From NCBI RefSeq assembly GCF_025024155.1, contig NW_026251761.1:62001-126000 (forward strand): DNA of 64,000 bases, read 5' to 3'. The DNA comes from Gamsiella multidivaricata (taxonomy: Eukaryota; Mortierellomycota; Mortierellomycetes; Mortierellales; Mortierellaceae). A program made the translations under genes and the position numbers. Under the pieces are notes generated by a model that worked only from the letters and a program-made list of their open reading frames with translations, ran no database searches and was not told the DNA's origin. How positions within the stretch are numbered: position 1 is the first letter of the stretch; every line of letters begins with the position of its first letter. Positions 40,027 through 51,980 of this stretch are shown piece after piece.

Positions 40027-40881
40027 AGTGACGACCGCATTGACTAGGAGAAGAGGCGGGGCGGGGCGAAGAAGAAGGAAAGAGCGAAGGAATAAGAAGG
40101 AAGAGAAGAGGAGAGAAGAGAAGAGAAGAAAAGAAAAGAAAAGAAAAGCAGAAAGGAATAAGAAGCAGTGGGGCAGCCGTTGTTATCGTCGTTATTGTTG
40201 TTGCTTTAGTTGGTGGCGTAAAGAGAGCCAGGGAAAGGCTTTAGGACGCGATATTTGAAGCAGCAAACAGGCAATGGGGCGTATGAAAAGGGAGTGAAGA
40301 GAAGGAAGCATAAAAAAGAGAAGGAAGCATAAAAAAGAGGCGGGGACTTGACTCTCTTTTCAATGATTAATCTGTGTAAAAGCAAATTTGATTTTACAGA
40401 GGATGAGAAAATGTCTGCATGGACCATTACAGCCGCGCTTTTGTCATACGACCGCCCAGCATGCATGTGCAATATCCATGGGCTCAACTGCGACAACAGC
40501 GGTTAAGAGGCGAGACCTGTACGGGTCCTTTGGCATGCTGTCTGGCTCCCGGGATGGACCAAGGGCTGCTTGGGCATCTATAGTATCCACTGGCAGCTAA
40601 GCCCATGAGGCACTGGAGTCACGAGCCAGAGCGAAGCGCGTGCGAGCCCTCCTCCTTGTTGAAGCCGTCTTCCATGTGGCTCTTTGTTACAGCTCCTCCA
40701 CCCTCCACCTTCTACTCGTCAAACTCCTCTCTATCCTTTCTTTCTCCACCCCACAAAATAAAATAAAAACCAGCAGCCTCAACCCTTCTTCTTCTTTTTC
40801 TACTCAAATCACCTTGGCTTGCTTCCCCTCCTTCCCTGTCTCATCAAGCTGCTCTCATTTCATTCGATTCCATAACCCCAC
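40027..40881. other. Divergent spacer F-box/VPS1
   Basis: 855 bp. It contains a purine-only tract of AAGAG/AAAAG repeats (about 40075-40160) next to the F-box gene and a CT-rich leader before VPS1. No gene. Confidence 0.55.
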
Positions 40882-43800
40882 ATGGACGCTTCTTTAATCA
40901 AGACGATAAACAAGCTGCAGGATGCCTTCTCGACCGTCGGTGTCCACAACCCTGTCGACCTGCCTCAAATCGTCGTTATTGGATCCCAGTCCTCGGGAAA
41001 GAGCTCTGTCCTCGAAAATATCGTCGGACGCGACTTTTTGCCCCGCGGTTCTGGTATCGTCACTCGTCGACCCTTGGTATGTGCACACCTCTAAGAGCTT
41101 CTTCACACTTGCCTGTAAAGCAAAGTTGGTCTAATAAGTATTTTCTCCACTACAGGTTCTGCAACTAATCAACAGACCTGCACCGGCCTCTACCGCAGCC
41201 GAGAACGGTGAGTCCAAAGGCAAGTGCAAGTGCAAATGCAAGTGTAAACGAAACAATGGTGCCTGGCATGCCTGGCTGTGTCCGTCCGAATATTCGGTCA
41301 TCGTTTTTTTTTTTTTTGCCTATTTTGTCTTTCCTCCCTCAGGAGAAAGAGAATGGTCTGGAAGAAAAAAAATAAAAAGATGGAAATTGAGAACAAGATG
41401 TGAGGCGATCCTGCTGCAGATGCCTTCATATTTGCATATCTTCAGTAGTCTATTGGGGCGGGTGAGCGCGATCAGCTGCTCTGAATGTCTAACCTATCAT
41501 CATTATCTCCCTTTTTCTCATTGCCGTAATCCTGTTTAGAAGCCGATCAAGAGTCTGAAAAGGAAAAGAAGGAGCCTGAGGAGTGGGGCGAATTCCTGCA
41601 TCAGCCTGGCGTCAAGTACACGGACTTTAACTTGATTCGGGACGAGATTGTCCGCGACACTGAAGCAAAGACCGGAAAGAATGCCGGTAGGGATCAAATC
41701 GTCCTTTTCCCTTGGAGAGAAACGCGCCATTGTAATTTGGGTCAGATCTAATGCCTATCTCCCATTTCCCATCTCTGACAGGTATCTCGCCCCTGCCCAT
41801 CAATCTTCGCATCTACTCTCCTAGTGTCCTGACCCTGACTCTTGTCGATTTGCCTGGACTCACAAAGGTACCAGCGTGGATGCAGCGACAACTGCAAGCA
41901 TGAAACATAATGCAATAACCCACCAATTCATCGTTCAGAAGGAACGAAAGGACTGACTTTATCACTCTCAACTTCACAGCTTCCAGTCGGTGACCAGCCC
42001 AAGGATATTGAAAAGCAGATTCGCGATATGATTGTCAAGTATATTACCAAGCCCAACGCGATCATCCTAGCCGTAACAGCCGCCAACTCAGATCTCGCCA
42101 ACTCAGATGGTCTCAAGTTAGCAAGGGAGGTCGATCCTGAGGGTGCTAGAACCATTGGTGTCCTGACCAAGATCGATTTGATGTAAGGTGTTCTTGCACA
42201 GGCCGAGATTCAAGTGTTGGTAACTACGGATCATTCCTCACAAATCATCGTTCTTGCTATAATATCATTACGAATATAGGGATGCTGGTACTGATGTCGT
42301 CGACATTTTGGCTGGTCGTGTCATTCCACTCCGTCTCGGTAAGTAGGACATGATATTTTTTATCTTTAATCGATATGGAATCGAATCGGCACAAGTTGGT
42401 CTGACGCCATTGTCTTTTTCCGTAGGCTACGTTCCTGTTGTGAACCGTGGTCAGCGTGATATCGACACCAAAAAACCCATCAGTCGGTCCTTGGATGCGG
42501 AGCGGGCCTTTTTCGAAAACCATGCAGCGTACAAGAGCAAAGCTCAGTACTGTGGAACCCCTTACCTCGCCAGGAAATTGAACATGGTGAGTGCAGATAC
42601 CCTCTTTGCAATCGCCAGGGCCGCTTCATGTACTTTCCTCCCCAGCAGGACTAATTATCGACTTGGATAATAGATCTTGATGCACCATATCCGTAATACT
42701 CTGCCAGAGATCAAGGCCAAGATTCAGGCAGCGTTGGTCAAATATCAGACGGAGCTGGCCAGCTTGGGCGACATGTTGGGCGATGGGGCCGCCGGTCAGG
42801 CTAGCATTGTTCTGAACATCATCACCGAGTTCTGTAATGAGTTCCGGACAATCATCGACGGAAACTCGACAGATCTGACCTCGTTTGAGCTGTCTGGTGG
42901 TGCTCGCATCAGTTTCGTGTTCCACGAACTGTTCTCTAATGGCGTCAAGTCCCTGGACCCATTTGACCAAGTCAAGGATATCGACATCCGCACAATTTTG
43001 TACAACTCTTCAGTATGTTGTCCTTTGAAGTTCCCACGACTGCTGTGCATGTTATCTGGCGGGGGTAATCATCTCTAACTATAGATGGACTTTACACGAA
43101 ATAGGGATCCTCGCCTGCTCTGTTTGTCGGCACTACGGCATTCGAGGTCATTATCAAGCGGCAGATTAAGCGTCTGGAGGATCCCAGTTTGCGATGCGTC
43201 AGCATTGTCTTTGATGAGTTGGTTCGCATTCTCACCCAGCTCTTATCCAAACAGGCAGGTGCTCATGCGCTCCTTCTTTTACTGGATGCGCCTTGCTTGA
43301 TTTAACGGGAGTGCTAATCCGCCTCTGAAATCCCCATTATATACAGCTCTTTAAGCGGTTCCCTCAGCTCAAGGACCGCTTCTACCAGGTCGTGACCAAC
43401 TTTTTGCGCACGCAGCTCAACCCGACCAACAAACTTGTTACAGATCTGATCAGCATGGAGGGCTGCTATATCAACACTGGGCACCCAGACTTTCTGAACG
43501 GACACAAAGCCATGGCTGTGATCAATGACAGGGTGAACCAAGCCAAGAACCCCCAACCGGTAGATCCCAAGGGTCGCAACTCTGCTATCGCCAACCTTCC
43601 TCCAAGCCTTGAGCCCGAGCCTGCCAACAATGGATTCTTTGGTAGCTTTTTCTCCGGCAAGAAGAAGAGATCCTCTGTTATGGAGCCTGTATGTCTAATT
43701 GCTGGTCTTACTTTTGGATCACTATGTGCGTTTTTATGCCTTTAGATCTAATGATTTTTTTCTATTACTATTACTTTTCATCCCCTACATCTACCTTAAT

Positions 43801-44226
43801 AGCCACCAGCCGTGTTGAAGGCTTCAGGCAACTTATCAGAGCGCGAGCAGATCGAGACAGAGGTTATTAGTAAGTTATTTATGCAGCAGTTGGTTATGAT
43901 TGGGATCGTGGGAAAAGGATTTTCGGACTAACGAGATACCTTTTTATTTTATTTTTTGCTGTTTGATAGAGCTGTTGATCTCATCCTACTTCAACATTGT
44001 GAAGCGCACGATCATTGACACGGTGCCAAAGGCCATCGTGCTGAACCTAGTCAACACGGCGAAGGAAGAGCTGCAACGCGTGCTGCTGCAGGAGCTGTAC
44101 AAGACCGAGGTGTTGGACGAGCTGCTGAAGGAGAGCGAGTTCACACAAAACCGTCGCAAGGAGTGCAAGAAGATGATCGAAGCTCTTCAACGGGCCGACG
44201 AGATTGTTGGATCCGTTGCTGGCTAG
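40882..44226 (+). CDS. VPS1: Dynamin-like GTPase Vps1
   Basis: Twelve exons: 40882..41076, 41156..41207, 41540..41686, 41782..41867, 41980..42182, 42280..42338, 42426..42586, 42674..43012, 43105..43254, 43347..43688, 43803..43869 and 43970..44226 (685 aa). G1 is GSQSSGKSS at residues 34-42, the switch region [15 protein letters not shown] follows, DLPGLTK is G3 near 154-160 and TKID is G4 near 222-225. The middle domain (RRPL through [13 protein letters not shown]) and C-terminal GED ([20 protein letters not shown]) are complete; there is no PH or proline-rich domain, as expected for Vps1/Dnm1. [20 protein letters not shown] and the variable loop support Vps1. Role: membrane scission at TGN/endosome and peroxisome division. 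Intron 9 (43255..43346) has a GC donor. Confidence 0.95.
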
Positions 44227-44496
44227 AGGAGAAAGAGAAGGCCGTTTATATGCTTCGTCCATAGATAGTCAGCCGGGTTCGAATGGTCATGTCCCCAGAT
44301 GGGGACACGATAGTCGCGTGATGACGGATCGGCCCTTCTGAACGAACCCAGGGGAGAGAAATAAAATGCTTCAAGTCAAACCATTCATCCTCTTTTGCAA
44401 TTCCACATCCATATCACATATCTCATATCCACATCGCCCCACCACCATTCTCACTGCTATTATCGCTGGAAAGACATTGATACTCTCAATACAAGC

Positions 44497-45269
44497 ATGC
44501 CTACGAACCAAGGAATGAAGGTCCTTGAGAAGGACCACAGAGGTACATACTACAGTCGGCAAACCGACGCTGTTGAACGAATGACGATGAACTTTGTTTA
44601 GCTCATTGCATTCAATCGTTTGCTAACCAAGAATGAGGGTTCGATGAATGAATAGATGCAGCGTTCCACATTCATTTCATGAAACTGGCGATTGAGCAGG
44701 CGAACCTCTCGGTGCCAGTACCTTCAGGCTACTGCGTCGGCGCCGTACTTGTGCAGGAGACACATCCAGACCCGGATTCGGATCTCCCACAAGAAGACCG
44801 CTTTCGTGTGGTGACGACAGGCTATTCGCGCGAGCTGCCCGGGAACACGCATGCTGAAGAAGTGTGTCTAATCAAACTGGCAGCACTGAAGGCCGAAGAA
44901 GCCGAGGAGGAACGAGACTCTGCGGTCGAGCCATTGGGACCAATGGCATTGAAGAGACGATTGTCAGCAACAGGAGCAGCATCGGTCGTGGCACACCAGA
45001 TGCATAAGCAACGGCAAGGGTGGATTATGTACAGCACAATGGAGCCGTGTAGTACGCGTTTGTCGGGAAACAGGTCATGTTCGGAGCTGTTGATTGAGTC
45101 GCACGTGAGGAAGGTCTATGTGGGAGTACGGGAACCGGATCATTTTGTGAAGATGGTAGTTGGGGTTGAGAATATGGTCAAGCAGGGGATCGAGGTGACA
45201 CTGATTCCTGGATTTGAGGAGCAGTGTCTTGCGCCGAATCGACATGTCCTGCAGCAGAAGACGGAGTGA
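44497..45269 (+). CDS. Rib2-like deaminase (DRAP deaminase family), stand-alone
   Basis: Exons 44497..44542 and 44656..45269 encode 219 aa. It begins with a short leader, then AAFHIHFMKLAIEQA and the zinc deaminase core: GNTHAEEVCLIK near residue 80 (His ligand plus catalytic Glu) and MEPCSTRLSGNRSC near residues 144-156 (Cys ligands). GYSRELPGNTHAE and the RLSGN signature match the deaminase domain found at the C-terminus of yeast Rib2 (riboflavin pathway, pyrimidine deamination). Here no pseudouridine synthase domain is fused. A charged insert (about residues 90-120) separates the two zinc motifs. Riboflavin biosynthesis is the best guess. Confidence 0.82.
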
Positions 45270-45736
45270 TATGTCTGGTAGGAGCAGGAAGGCTGATACG
45301 ATATGACCAGGATAGGTTATTGAGCGCAGAGACAGCCCTTGGCTTGAAGGGGAAGCAAGGCCTAATTGACAGCGCATCCCACATCAACGCAGCATGCGGC
45401 TGACTTGTATACATCACAAATTAAAAAGCATTCAAACGCAAAGACATATCGTTACCGAGAGGATAGGACACACAGATGGGCTCTTACTTGCTTATGCTTC
45501 CTTTACTTTTTCCTTTTTTTTTTCTTCCTTCCGCTTTATACAGCCGCAGCCCTAGAACTATGCAATTGCACCAGCTTTTTAGTTTATGTGGGCCTTTGTT
45601 CGCCATGTATGGATGTAAAGTGGTCTATTAGTTTAGTACGCCTGCTCAGAATAACGGCAACGATTACTTCAGTAACGGAAAGTTCGTATGACGGAGACAA
45701 GATCTCTCTGTCTCTGAATGAAGGGTCATTAAATTT
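45270..45736. other. Spacer after the deaminase gene
   Basis: 467 bp without a recognisable gene; T-rich near 45510-45530. Confidence 0.5.
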
Positions 45737-46377
45737 CTATTGATAGCCAGCTTGGGTCTCTATTTTCGACCGCCTTGTTGTGCGCGTCACCTCCAATTCG
45801 TCGCCAGAGTTGGGTAATGCGATCGACAGTGGCAATGCTCGCGCAAATGGATGGAAAGTTGAAGAGGGTGGAGATATGGAGGGCGCGAAAAACATGGGCA
45901 TTGAGGAAGATAGAGGGATATCTGATATCACTTCGTCGGCTCTCCAGTAGATCAGCCCTAATCTCACTTTGGGTCTGATATGGATAAAGCCCTATTTTTT
46001 TCTGCTCCCGGTGGAGGGCCTGTAAGGCCTGTGGCCATGGTCTTGGAGAGTCGACCCGCCTGATGTAGACGGAAGCAGCCGACCCCAAAGAAGACGATTC
46101 TAATGGAGGAAATGATCAAGGCCAGAGCGACGCCCGTGCCTAGATGCTTCTTTGGTTGGGATCCGTAGGTGATAGTTTCAGGAGAATCAGGTGGTTTGGG
46201 TGTGAAGTTGAAGGCGATATTGCCGTGGGATGTGGAGGAGAGAATCGTGGTTATTGTGGGGGACGCGATCGCAAATGGTAAGGTCTTGGTTGTAGAGGAG
46301 GGCCTGATGGGGGTGGTGTGGTGGTGTGGTGGTGGTGGGGAGGTAGGGAGGTGTTGAAGGATGTGATGATACAGGCG
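45737..46377 (-). CDS. Possible single-pass membrane protein, gene model unresolved
   Basis: On the minus strand an open frame from about 46377 to 45964 reads through a Thr/Pro/Ser-rich outside-like region, then a clear transmembrane segment (GVALALIISSIRIVFFGVGC) and a basic stop-transfer stretch (RLHQAGRLSKT). A second open frame at about 45737-45950 looks like a cytosolic tail (NSGDELEVTRTTRRSK, ending AGYQ); a competing frame over the same bases also stays open. Exon joins and the start could not be settled. An upstream exon with Cys residues near 46390-46420 (PCIDPSACIITSF) may belong to it. I recognise no family. A fungal cell-surface protein is possible, but the coordinates are approximate. 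Confidence 0.4.
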
Positions 46378-46712
46378 CTAGGGTCTATGCAGGGATTTGG
46401 AGGTGGCCATGAAGACACTGCGAGCGATTGCGAAGCGTGTAGAGGACGGATACGCTACGAAATGCACAGGGAAACTTTGAGGCAGTGCAGAAAAGAGTGC
46501 CTGAGGATGATACTGATAATAAACTTGGTTGGTCCGCGCTCCTTGAGGTTCGTGCAAGTTCGCCTCGCGTTTTCGACGCGACAATGACGTCATTGTTTTG
46601 AGGATCGCATAGCTTATCGCCCCCTCTTGCTGTTACTTTTTTTTCTCCCAAACACAGGGTGAAAGATTACTTTCTTCTCTTTATTCATCACTAAACCACC
46701 ATTTATCTAACC
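46378..46712. other. Spacer before RanBP1
   Basis: 335 bp; may contain a 5' exon of the minus-strand membrane gene. Otherwise it is the 5' flank of RanBP1. Confidence 0.4.
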
Positions 46713-48014
46713 ATGTCTGATAACCACGATACCGTCGTTGCGGTAAAGAACCCCTTCATTTCCTTCCCTTTCTGTCTTTATGTCTATTGTTCGCCTTTTA
46801 CCTGTGTCTCAAGAGTCGTCTGCATCTGGTTTGGAAAGATGGATTTCAGGAAATTAATCTGGACCCTGGGCCTTGTGTCGCTCGATGTTGCCACCAATCC
46901 TCCGATAATACAGTGACTCGAGCCGACAATAGTTCCTTTGACATGGACAACAGAGCTGCGGGCTCTTTTGGATACGATTTAGTGTAGCTTTCTGTCGTCC
47001 TTGCTCGTTATCTGGGTGAAGTCAGATGGACACAGAAAACGACCTTTTATATTGACTCCGCCTCTTTTTAATCATTATCAAAAACGGCACTTGCTTCGGT
47101 GTAGCCCACGAACCACAACTGCCTTTTTTCTTTTTTTCTCTTGGAGGCGCTGTCTTTTATTCGGACTAATAACTCGACGCATTACAGGTGCGCGTTTGCT
47201 AATACTCATCATATTCTCTCTCTCTCTCATCTTTCGTGTGCTATAGGAGGAGGAGGCCGAGGTTCACTTCGAGCCCGTTGTCAAGCTGGAGGCTGTTGCG
47301 GTCAAGACTTATGAGGAGGACGAGGAAGTCCTTTTTAAGATGTTAGTCGCGTGGTCAACGATTTCCTTTTATTTTTACTTTTTGCTGTTGGTCAGATTCA
47401 CTAACGCAAACCCCCTACACATCACTGCATCTATTCTTTTACTTGCTACCTACCCCAATTAGGCGCGCCAAGCTCTTCCGCTTCGTCAAGGAGTCCAACG
47501 AGTGGAAGGAGCGTGGTACGGGTGACGTCCGCTTCTTGCAGCACAAGGAGACTAAGAAGGTCCGTCTTTTGATGCGCCGTGACCAGACCCATAAGATCTG
47601 CGCCAACCACTACGGTATGACATGGTGTGATCGCTCGTGCTCCCATCATTTTAAATACCAGGGCTATATGAACTGACGTATACAATGTCCATTCATTCTA
47701 TTTCATTAGTCACCCCCGAAATGACTTTGACCCCTAACGTCGGATCCGACCGATCCTGGGTCTGGAACGTCACGTCTGATAGCTCGGACGACTGCGCTGG
47801 CCCCAACACCTTGGCCATCCGTCTCGCCAACCCTGAGAACGCTGCTATCTTCAAGGACGAGTTCGAGAAAGCCCAGAAGATCAACACTGACCTGAAGAAG
47901 AGCGCCCCCGCCGCTGAGGATAAGGAGGAGGAGACCAAGGAGGAGACCAAGGAGGAGACCAAGGAGGAGACCAAGGAGGAGACCAAGGAGGAGAAAAAGG
48001 AAGAGTCCGCATAA
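46713..48014 (+). CDS. YRB1: Ran-binding protein 1 (Yrb1)
   Basis: Exons 46713..46742, 47247..47341, 47463..47614 and 47710..48014 encode 193 aa. The first exon has only 30 bases and is followed by a 504-bp intron. The RanBD covers about residues 15-150: VHFEPVVKL, the [20 protein letters not shown] core, [20 protein letters not shown] and [14 protein letters not shown], then WVWNVTSD and [22 protein letters not shown]. RanBP1 binds Ran-GTP and, with RanGAP, releases transport receptors from exported complexes in the cytoplasm. The acidic C-tail is a short tandem repeat (see separate entry). The gene is convergent with DBP10. Confidence 0.95.
47930..47996 (+). repeat. 12-bp tandem repeat in the RanBP1 tail
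   Basis: About five perfect copies of GAGACCAAGGAG encode ETKE repeats, ending in EEKKEESA before the stop. Length variation would change the acidic tail only. Confidence 0.93.
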
Positions 48015-48303
48015 ACGTCTTTTTTTTTTACCAATTTCCCCTCCCCCCCCAAAAAAAGGCAAGAGCGAGAGACCTGCCACCCAATAAACTACAGGCTCGC
48101 AATATCTTTCTTGCAATCCATTGGTCTTTTCAGACTGCAGTTGTTTGTTGAAGTCCGTCCACAATTTGCTCCGCATGCCTCAGGTCAATGTAGATGGCAG
48201 TTTGCTTAAAAATGCAACGCTTCTAAAGGATTTATTATGATTGTGGTTGTGAGAATGCAATGGTGAGTGGTAGCGAGGATGCGGCGGCCTATCGTCCTTG
48301 GGA

Positions 48304-51300
48304 TTAACGTCTTCCTCCACGACCACCACGTCCACCGCCACCGCCACGACCACCACGTCCACCACCGCCACCACGTCCACCGCCACCACCACCACGTCCA
48401 CCGCCACCGCCACTGCCACCTCCACGTCCGCCGCCTCGACCACCTCCGCGTCCGCCACCTCGACCACCACCACGGCCTCCGCGAGCGACCTTTGAACCAG
48501 CATGGCGTCCAGTCTTTTCCCTTCTCTGCTCTTTCGCCAATCTCTCCTTGGCAATGACTGTCGACGTCTTAAGTTCTGAGCGGGCTTTGACACTGCCACC
48601 ACGACTACCGCCACGGCCACCCCTAGCAGAAGGAGCACCACCTGCAGCTGCTGTAGCCTTCTCCTCAAACTTGGCCCTCTTGAGTTTACGCTCGTAGTCG
48701 TGGGCCAATGGATCTAGAGGCTTGGCCTCCTCCTGGCGTTTGTGCCGGAACCGCTTCGCTGCCAGTGCAGCCTTGGATGAGGGCAACTCCATCTCTCCCG
48801 CACGCGGCAGGCTGGTCTTTGTCTTATGTTGCCAGTCCGAGAAACGGCCGGATTTAAAGGAGGCCGAGATCTTGTTGCCGGATTCGGTTGTGATCAGCTT
48901 CTTGTTGTCGGCTCCGATGCCCAAACCCTTGACGAACTTCTTCTTCCTGGCATCCCACTTTACAGTGTTCTTGTTTCTGTTCATGGTCTCGCGTTCATCC
49001 CCGTTCAAGTTGATGGTTGCGTTGGCGGCCTGCTCGAGGAAAGAGCTGTTGGTATTGACCATTGAGTAACCGCGCTCAGTATTGTTGTCCTGCTGTGTGT
49101 GCGACATGTAGAAGGCCTCGTCCTTAAAGCTAGTAGGTTTTTCCTTCTTTTTGGAAGATCCAACTGTGCGCTTGAAGACACTCTCCAGATCGGCCTCCGA
49201 GGCTTCAGGGCCGAGAGATGCCTTGGCCTGACTGTCGCTGCCCTCGCCACCCTCGCTAGGGAAAAGGTTTACGGTCAGACCTGCCTTCTTTTGCCGGGTC
49301 ATTGAGATGACCTTGTCGACGACGTTACGGCGTTCCTTCATGATGTTGGATGCCATGGTTGCTCCTTTGATTCCACGCTGTCCAAATTCGAAAATGGTCT
49401 CTGCTGGTCTGAAATTGGATATTGAAGCAATCAAATTGACGCGTTGTTTTTCTTCCTCATTCACCGAGTCGGCTGACATCAAAAGAAAAAGAGAAAGGGA
49501 AAGACAAGCAAAAGTTAAGGTGCCGTGCAGGTACATATCGTTCTTGTAAATAATAGAGACACACGTATTCCTTACCAAACAAAGGACTGAGCTCTGCGTA
49601 CTCGTCCATGTCCACAATCTCCTTGGCGCGCTTGTAGCTCTCTACAGCTGCTGATGGTCTTGACTTGCAATACAGTTTATAGCCGTTCACAGAGACACCC
49701 CTCAGCGCCTGCAGATTGGAATCATCCAGGATATTGTTCTTGACCCATTCGCTGTCAATCTCAAGTAGATTAATCGGCAGCCCCCCAATTACAACGTCTG
49801 AGGTATAGTCTGGCTCCTGATCTCTCGAAGATCCCACGATCATCTTGCGATTCAAGAACAGCTGCAAATCAATAAGGTATGGTAGCTCCTCTGGAGTTAC
49901 GAACGAAAAGGCCCAGCCCTTCTTTCCTGCTCTGGCAGTACGTCCGACACGATGGATGAAGACCTTGGAGTTGTCGACAAAGTCGTAGTTGATCACGTTT
50001 TCGAGCACAGGAATATCAATACCACGAGCAGCGACATCTGTGACGACCAGCAGGTTGGTGTACCCCTTCCTAAAGCGATCGATCTGGGTCTTACGCGCCA
50101 CTTGATCCAAGGAACCGTAGATGAACGAGACCTGATATCCTGCTGTCATGAGAATGTTGGAGATGTACTCGACGTGGTGCTTTGTCGAGACGAAGACGAT
50201 GGTTTGATGTTCTGTTGCTGCACCAACGATTTCTTTCGAGACACGTTTGCGCTTCTTCGGGTTTTCCTCGTCCCGCTCAAATTTGACGCCGGTCTTGAGA
50301 GGCAATTTGATGACATGGCGAAGGACTGTGAGCAGCGCAGCTTCCTTGTCCTGATGTTTGATGCTGAAGAAGGCCATCTCTAGGTCCTTGCTGATCTTGG
50401 TATCGACGTCCAAACGGACAAGTGTGGGTTCCTGGAGACCGGCCTTAGCAAAATCGACCAGCAGTTTGGGAAGTGTTGCAGAGAAGAGTAGGGTCTGACG
50501 ATTTGGTTGCAAGCGGTGCAAAATCTCGTGCAGCTGGACTTCAAAGCCCATTTCAAACAGACTATGGGTGCAATAAGATAATGTCACGTTAGATCCCTTG
50601 CTAGTAGACCTGTATTTACAAGAAGTTCGATTTGACTGCCAACAAGACTTACCGATCAGCTTCATCGAAAACAATATACTGGACGCTCTTCAAATCTAGA
50701 TCCATCTCAACAATCAAGTGCAAAAGTCGACCAGGAGTAGCGATAAGACTAGCATTGAAACAGACAACGGGTCGGTAAGTGATAGTTACAGAAATCTCCC
50801 AAAGCGTTGACTGTACCACATAAAATAACTTGGCAACTTACATGTCGGGATTGGCGGCCAACATGGCGAACTGTTCCTCAAGACTGTCGCCTCCAACCAA
50901 GATACAACTCCTGAGGTCCGTGTGCTTTCCGAGTTCCTTGCAAACCTTCTGCGTCTGCATCGCTAACTCACGGGAAGGGGACATGACTACAGCGCGAGCT
51001 CCAACCTTGGCTGAATGCGACTTCAGTTTCTCCAGCATAGGAATCAAAAAGGCTGCCGTCTTTCCTGATCCTGTACGTGCCATTCCTACGACATCGCCTC
51101 CCTCCATGATCAAAGGAATACACTTGCGCTGAATAGGCGTCGGTACCTTAAAGCCCTTGTGAATAATAGCCTTGTATATCGGGAAACTCAGGCCTAAAAT
51201 ATTTACATGGGTGTTAGGAAGCTGCGAAATCAAAGTGCCACTATCGAGCAGAATCGCCGTGGTTCAAGCATACCCATTGACTGGAATCCTCCCGATTTCT

Positions 51301-51736
51301 TGTGCTTCTTGTTGGCAGCCTATGTTTGTGATGATCCATGATAGTTTACATCAGTACTTCTTCCCATCAATTAACACCATTGTGCCAGCAGGATCAACGT
51401 TCGCGATTCACTCACCATGTTGGCGTTAGCGATAAACTCCTCTTCTTCTTCGATTGTCTCTCCCATAAGGTCGTCGAGGTCCATGGTAGCTGCAGGCCTC
51501 TTACGTGGGACCAGAGAATTCTCCATGTCGACGTCCGAATCGCTCATAGCGACTTCCTCAAAGTCTGAAATCTCCTCCTCGTCTTCGGCGGCTTTCTTGC
51601 CCTTGCGATAATGAGAGGAGCCGCTCTTCTTTGCTGCCCCGTCCTTTGCCTTGGCTACTGCACCCTTATTGACGATGCCCTTGACGCCATTCTTGAAGCT
51701 TGCCTTTGAGGCTGTTGCCTTTACAGCCTTGGCCAT
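48304..51736 (-). CDS. DBP10: DEAD-box RNA helicase Dbp10/DDX54
   Basis: Minus-strand exons 51416..51736, 51274..51319, 50842..51193, 50653..50748, 49576..50561 and 48304..49472 encode 989 aa. An acidic N-terminus precedes the Q motif region ([16 protein letters not shown]). Motif I is ARTGSGKT near residue 158, Ia is [10 protein letters not shown], Ib [22 protein letters not shown] and III LFSATLP. In the second RecA domain are [21 protein letters not shown] and [10 protein letters not shown]. The Dbp10 C-terminal domain follows ([15 protein letters not shown]), then a basic stretch and a long RGG/GGR-rich tail. Dbp10 acts in the nucleolus on pre-60S particles. The start codon lies only 244 bp from that of TIM50 on the other strand. 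Confidence 0.95.
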
Positions 51737-51980
51737 GAGGGATGCAAATGGGAAGGGTAAAAGGTAAAGGAGTGCGTGAGATGGGTCGACTGTCTAGCCG
51801 GGCTGCTTTTGCTTGTCGCTCACAAAAAAAAAAAAAGAAAGCATCGATGTTTACAGTGGACTGCTTCCTTCGATTGGACACAGCCAAAGCCACAGCCCTT
51901 CCCCCGTTGCCAAGTTCGGACCACCCGCGTGCCCAAACGGAGAGGTCAGCCTGTTTCTATTCATTCACACCCTGTCCACC
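51737..51980. promoter_or_regulatory. Compact bidirectional promoter DBP10/TIM50
   Basis: Only 244 bp separate the two start codons, so both 5' UTRs and promoters must fit here. A poly-A stretch at about 51822-51836 is the main visible feature; no TATA box is obvious. Confidence 0.6.

Noticed and set aside
44265..44300. tRNA-like word GGGTTCGAA near 44276
   Set aside because: No pairing arms and no anticodon stem; it is the VPS1 3' flank.
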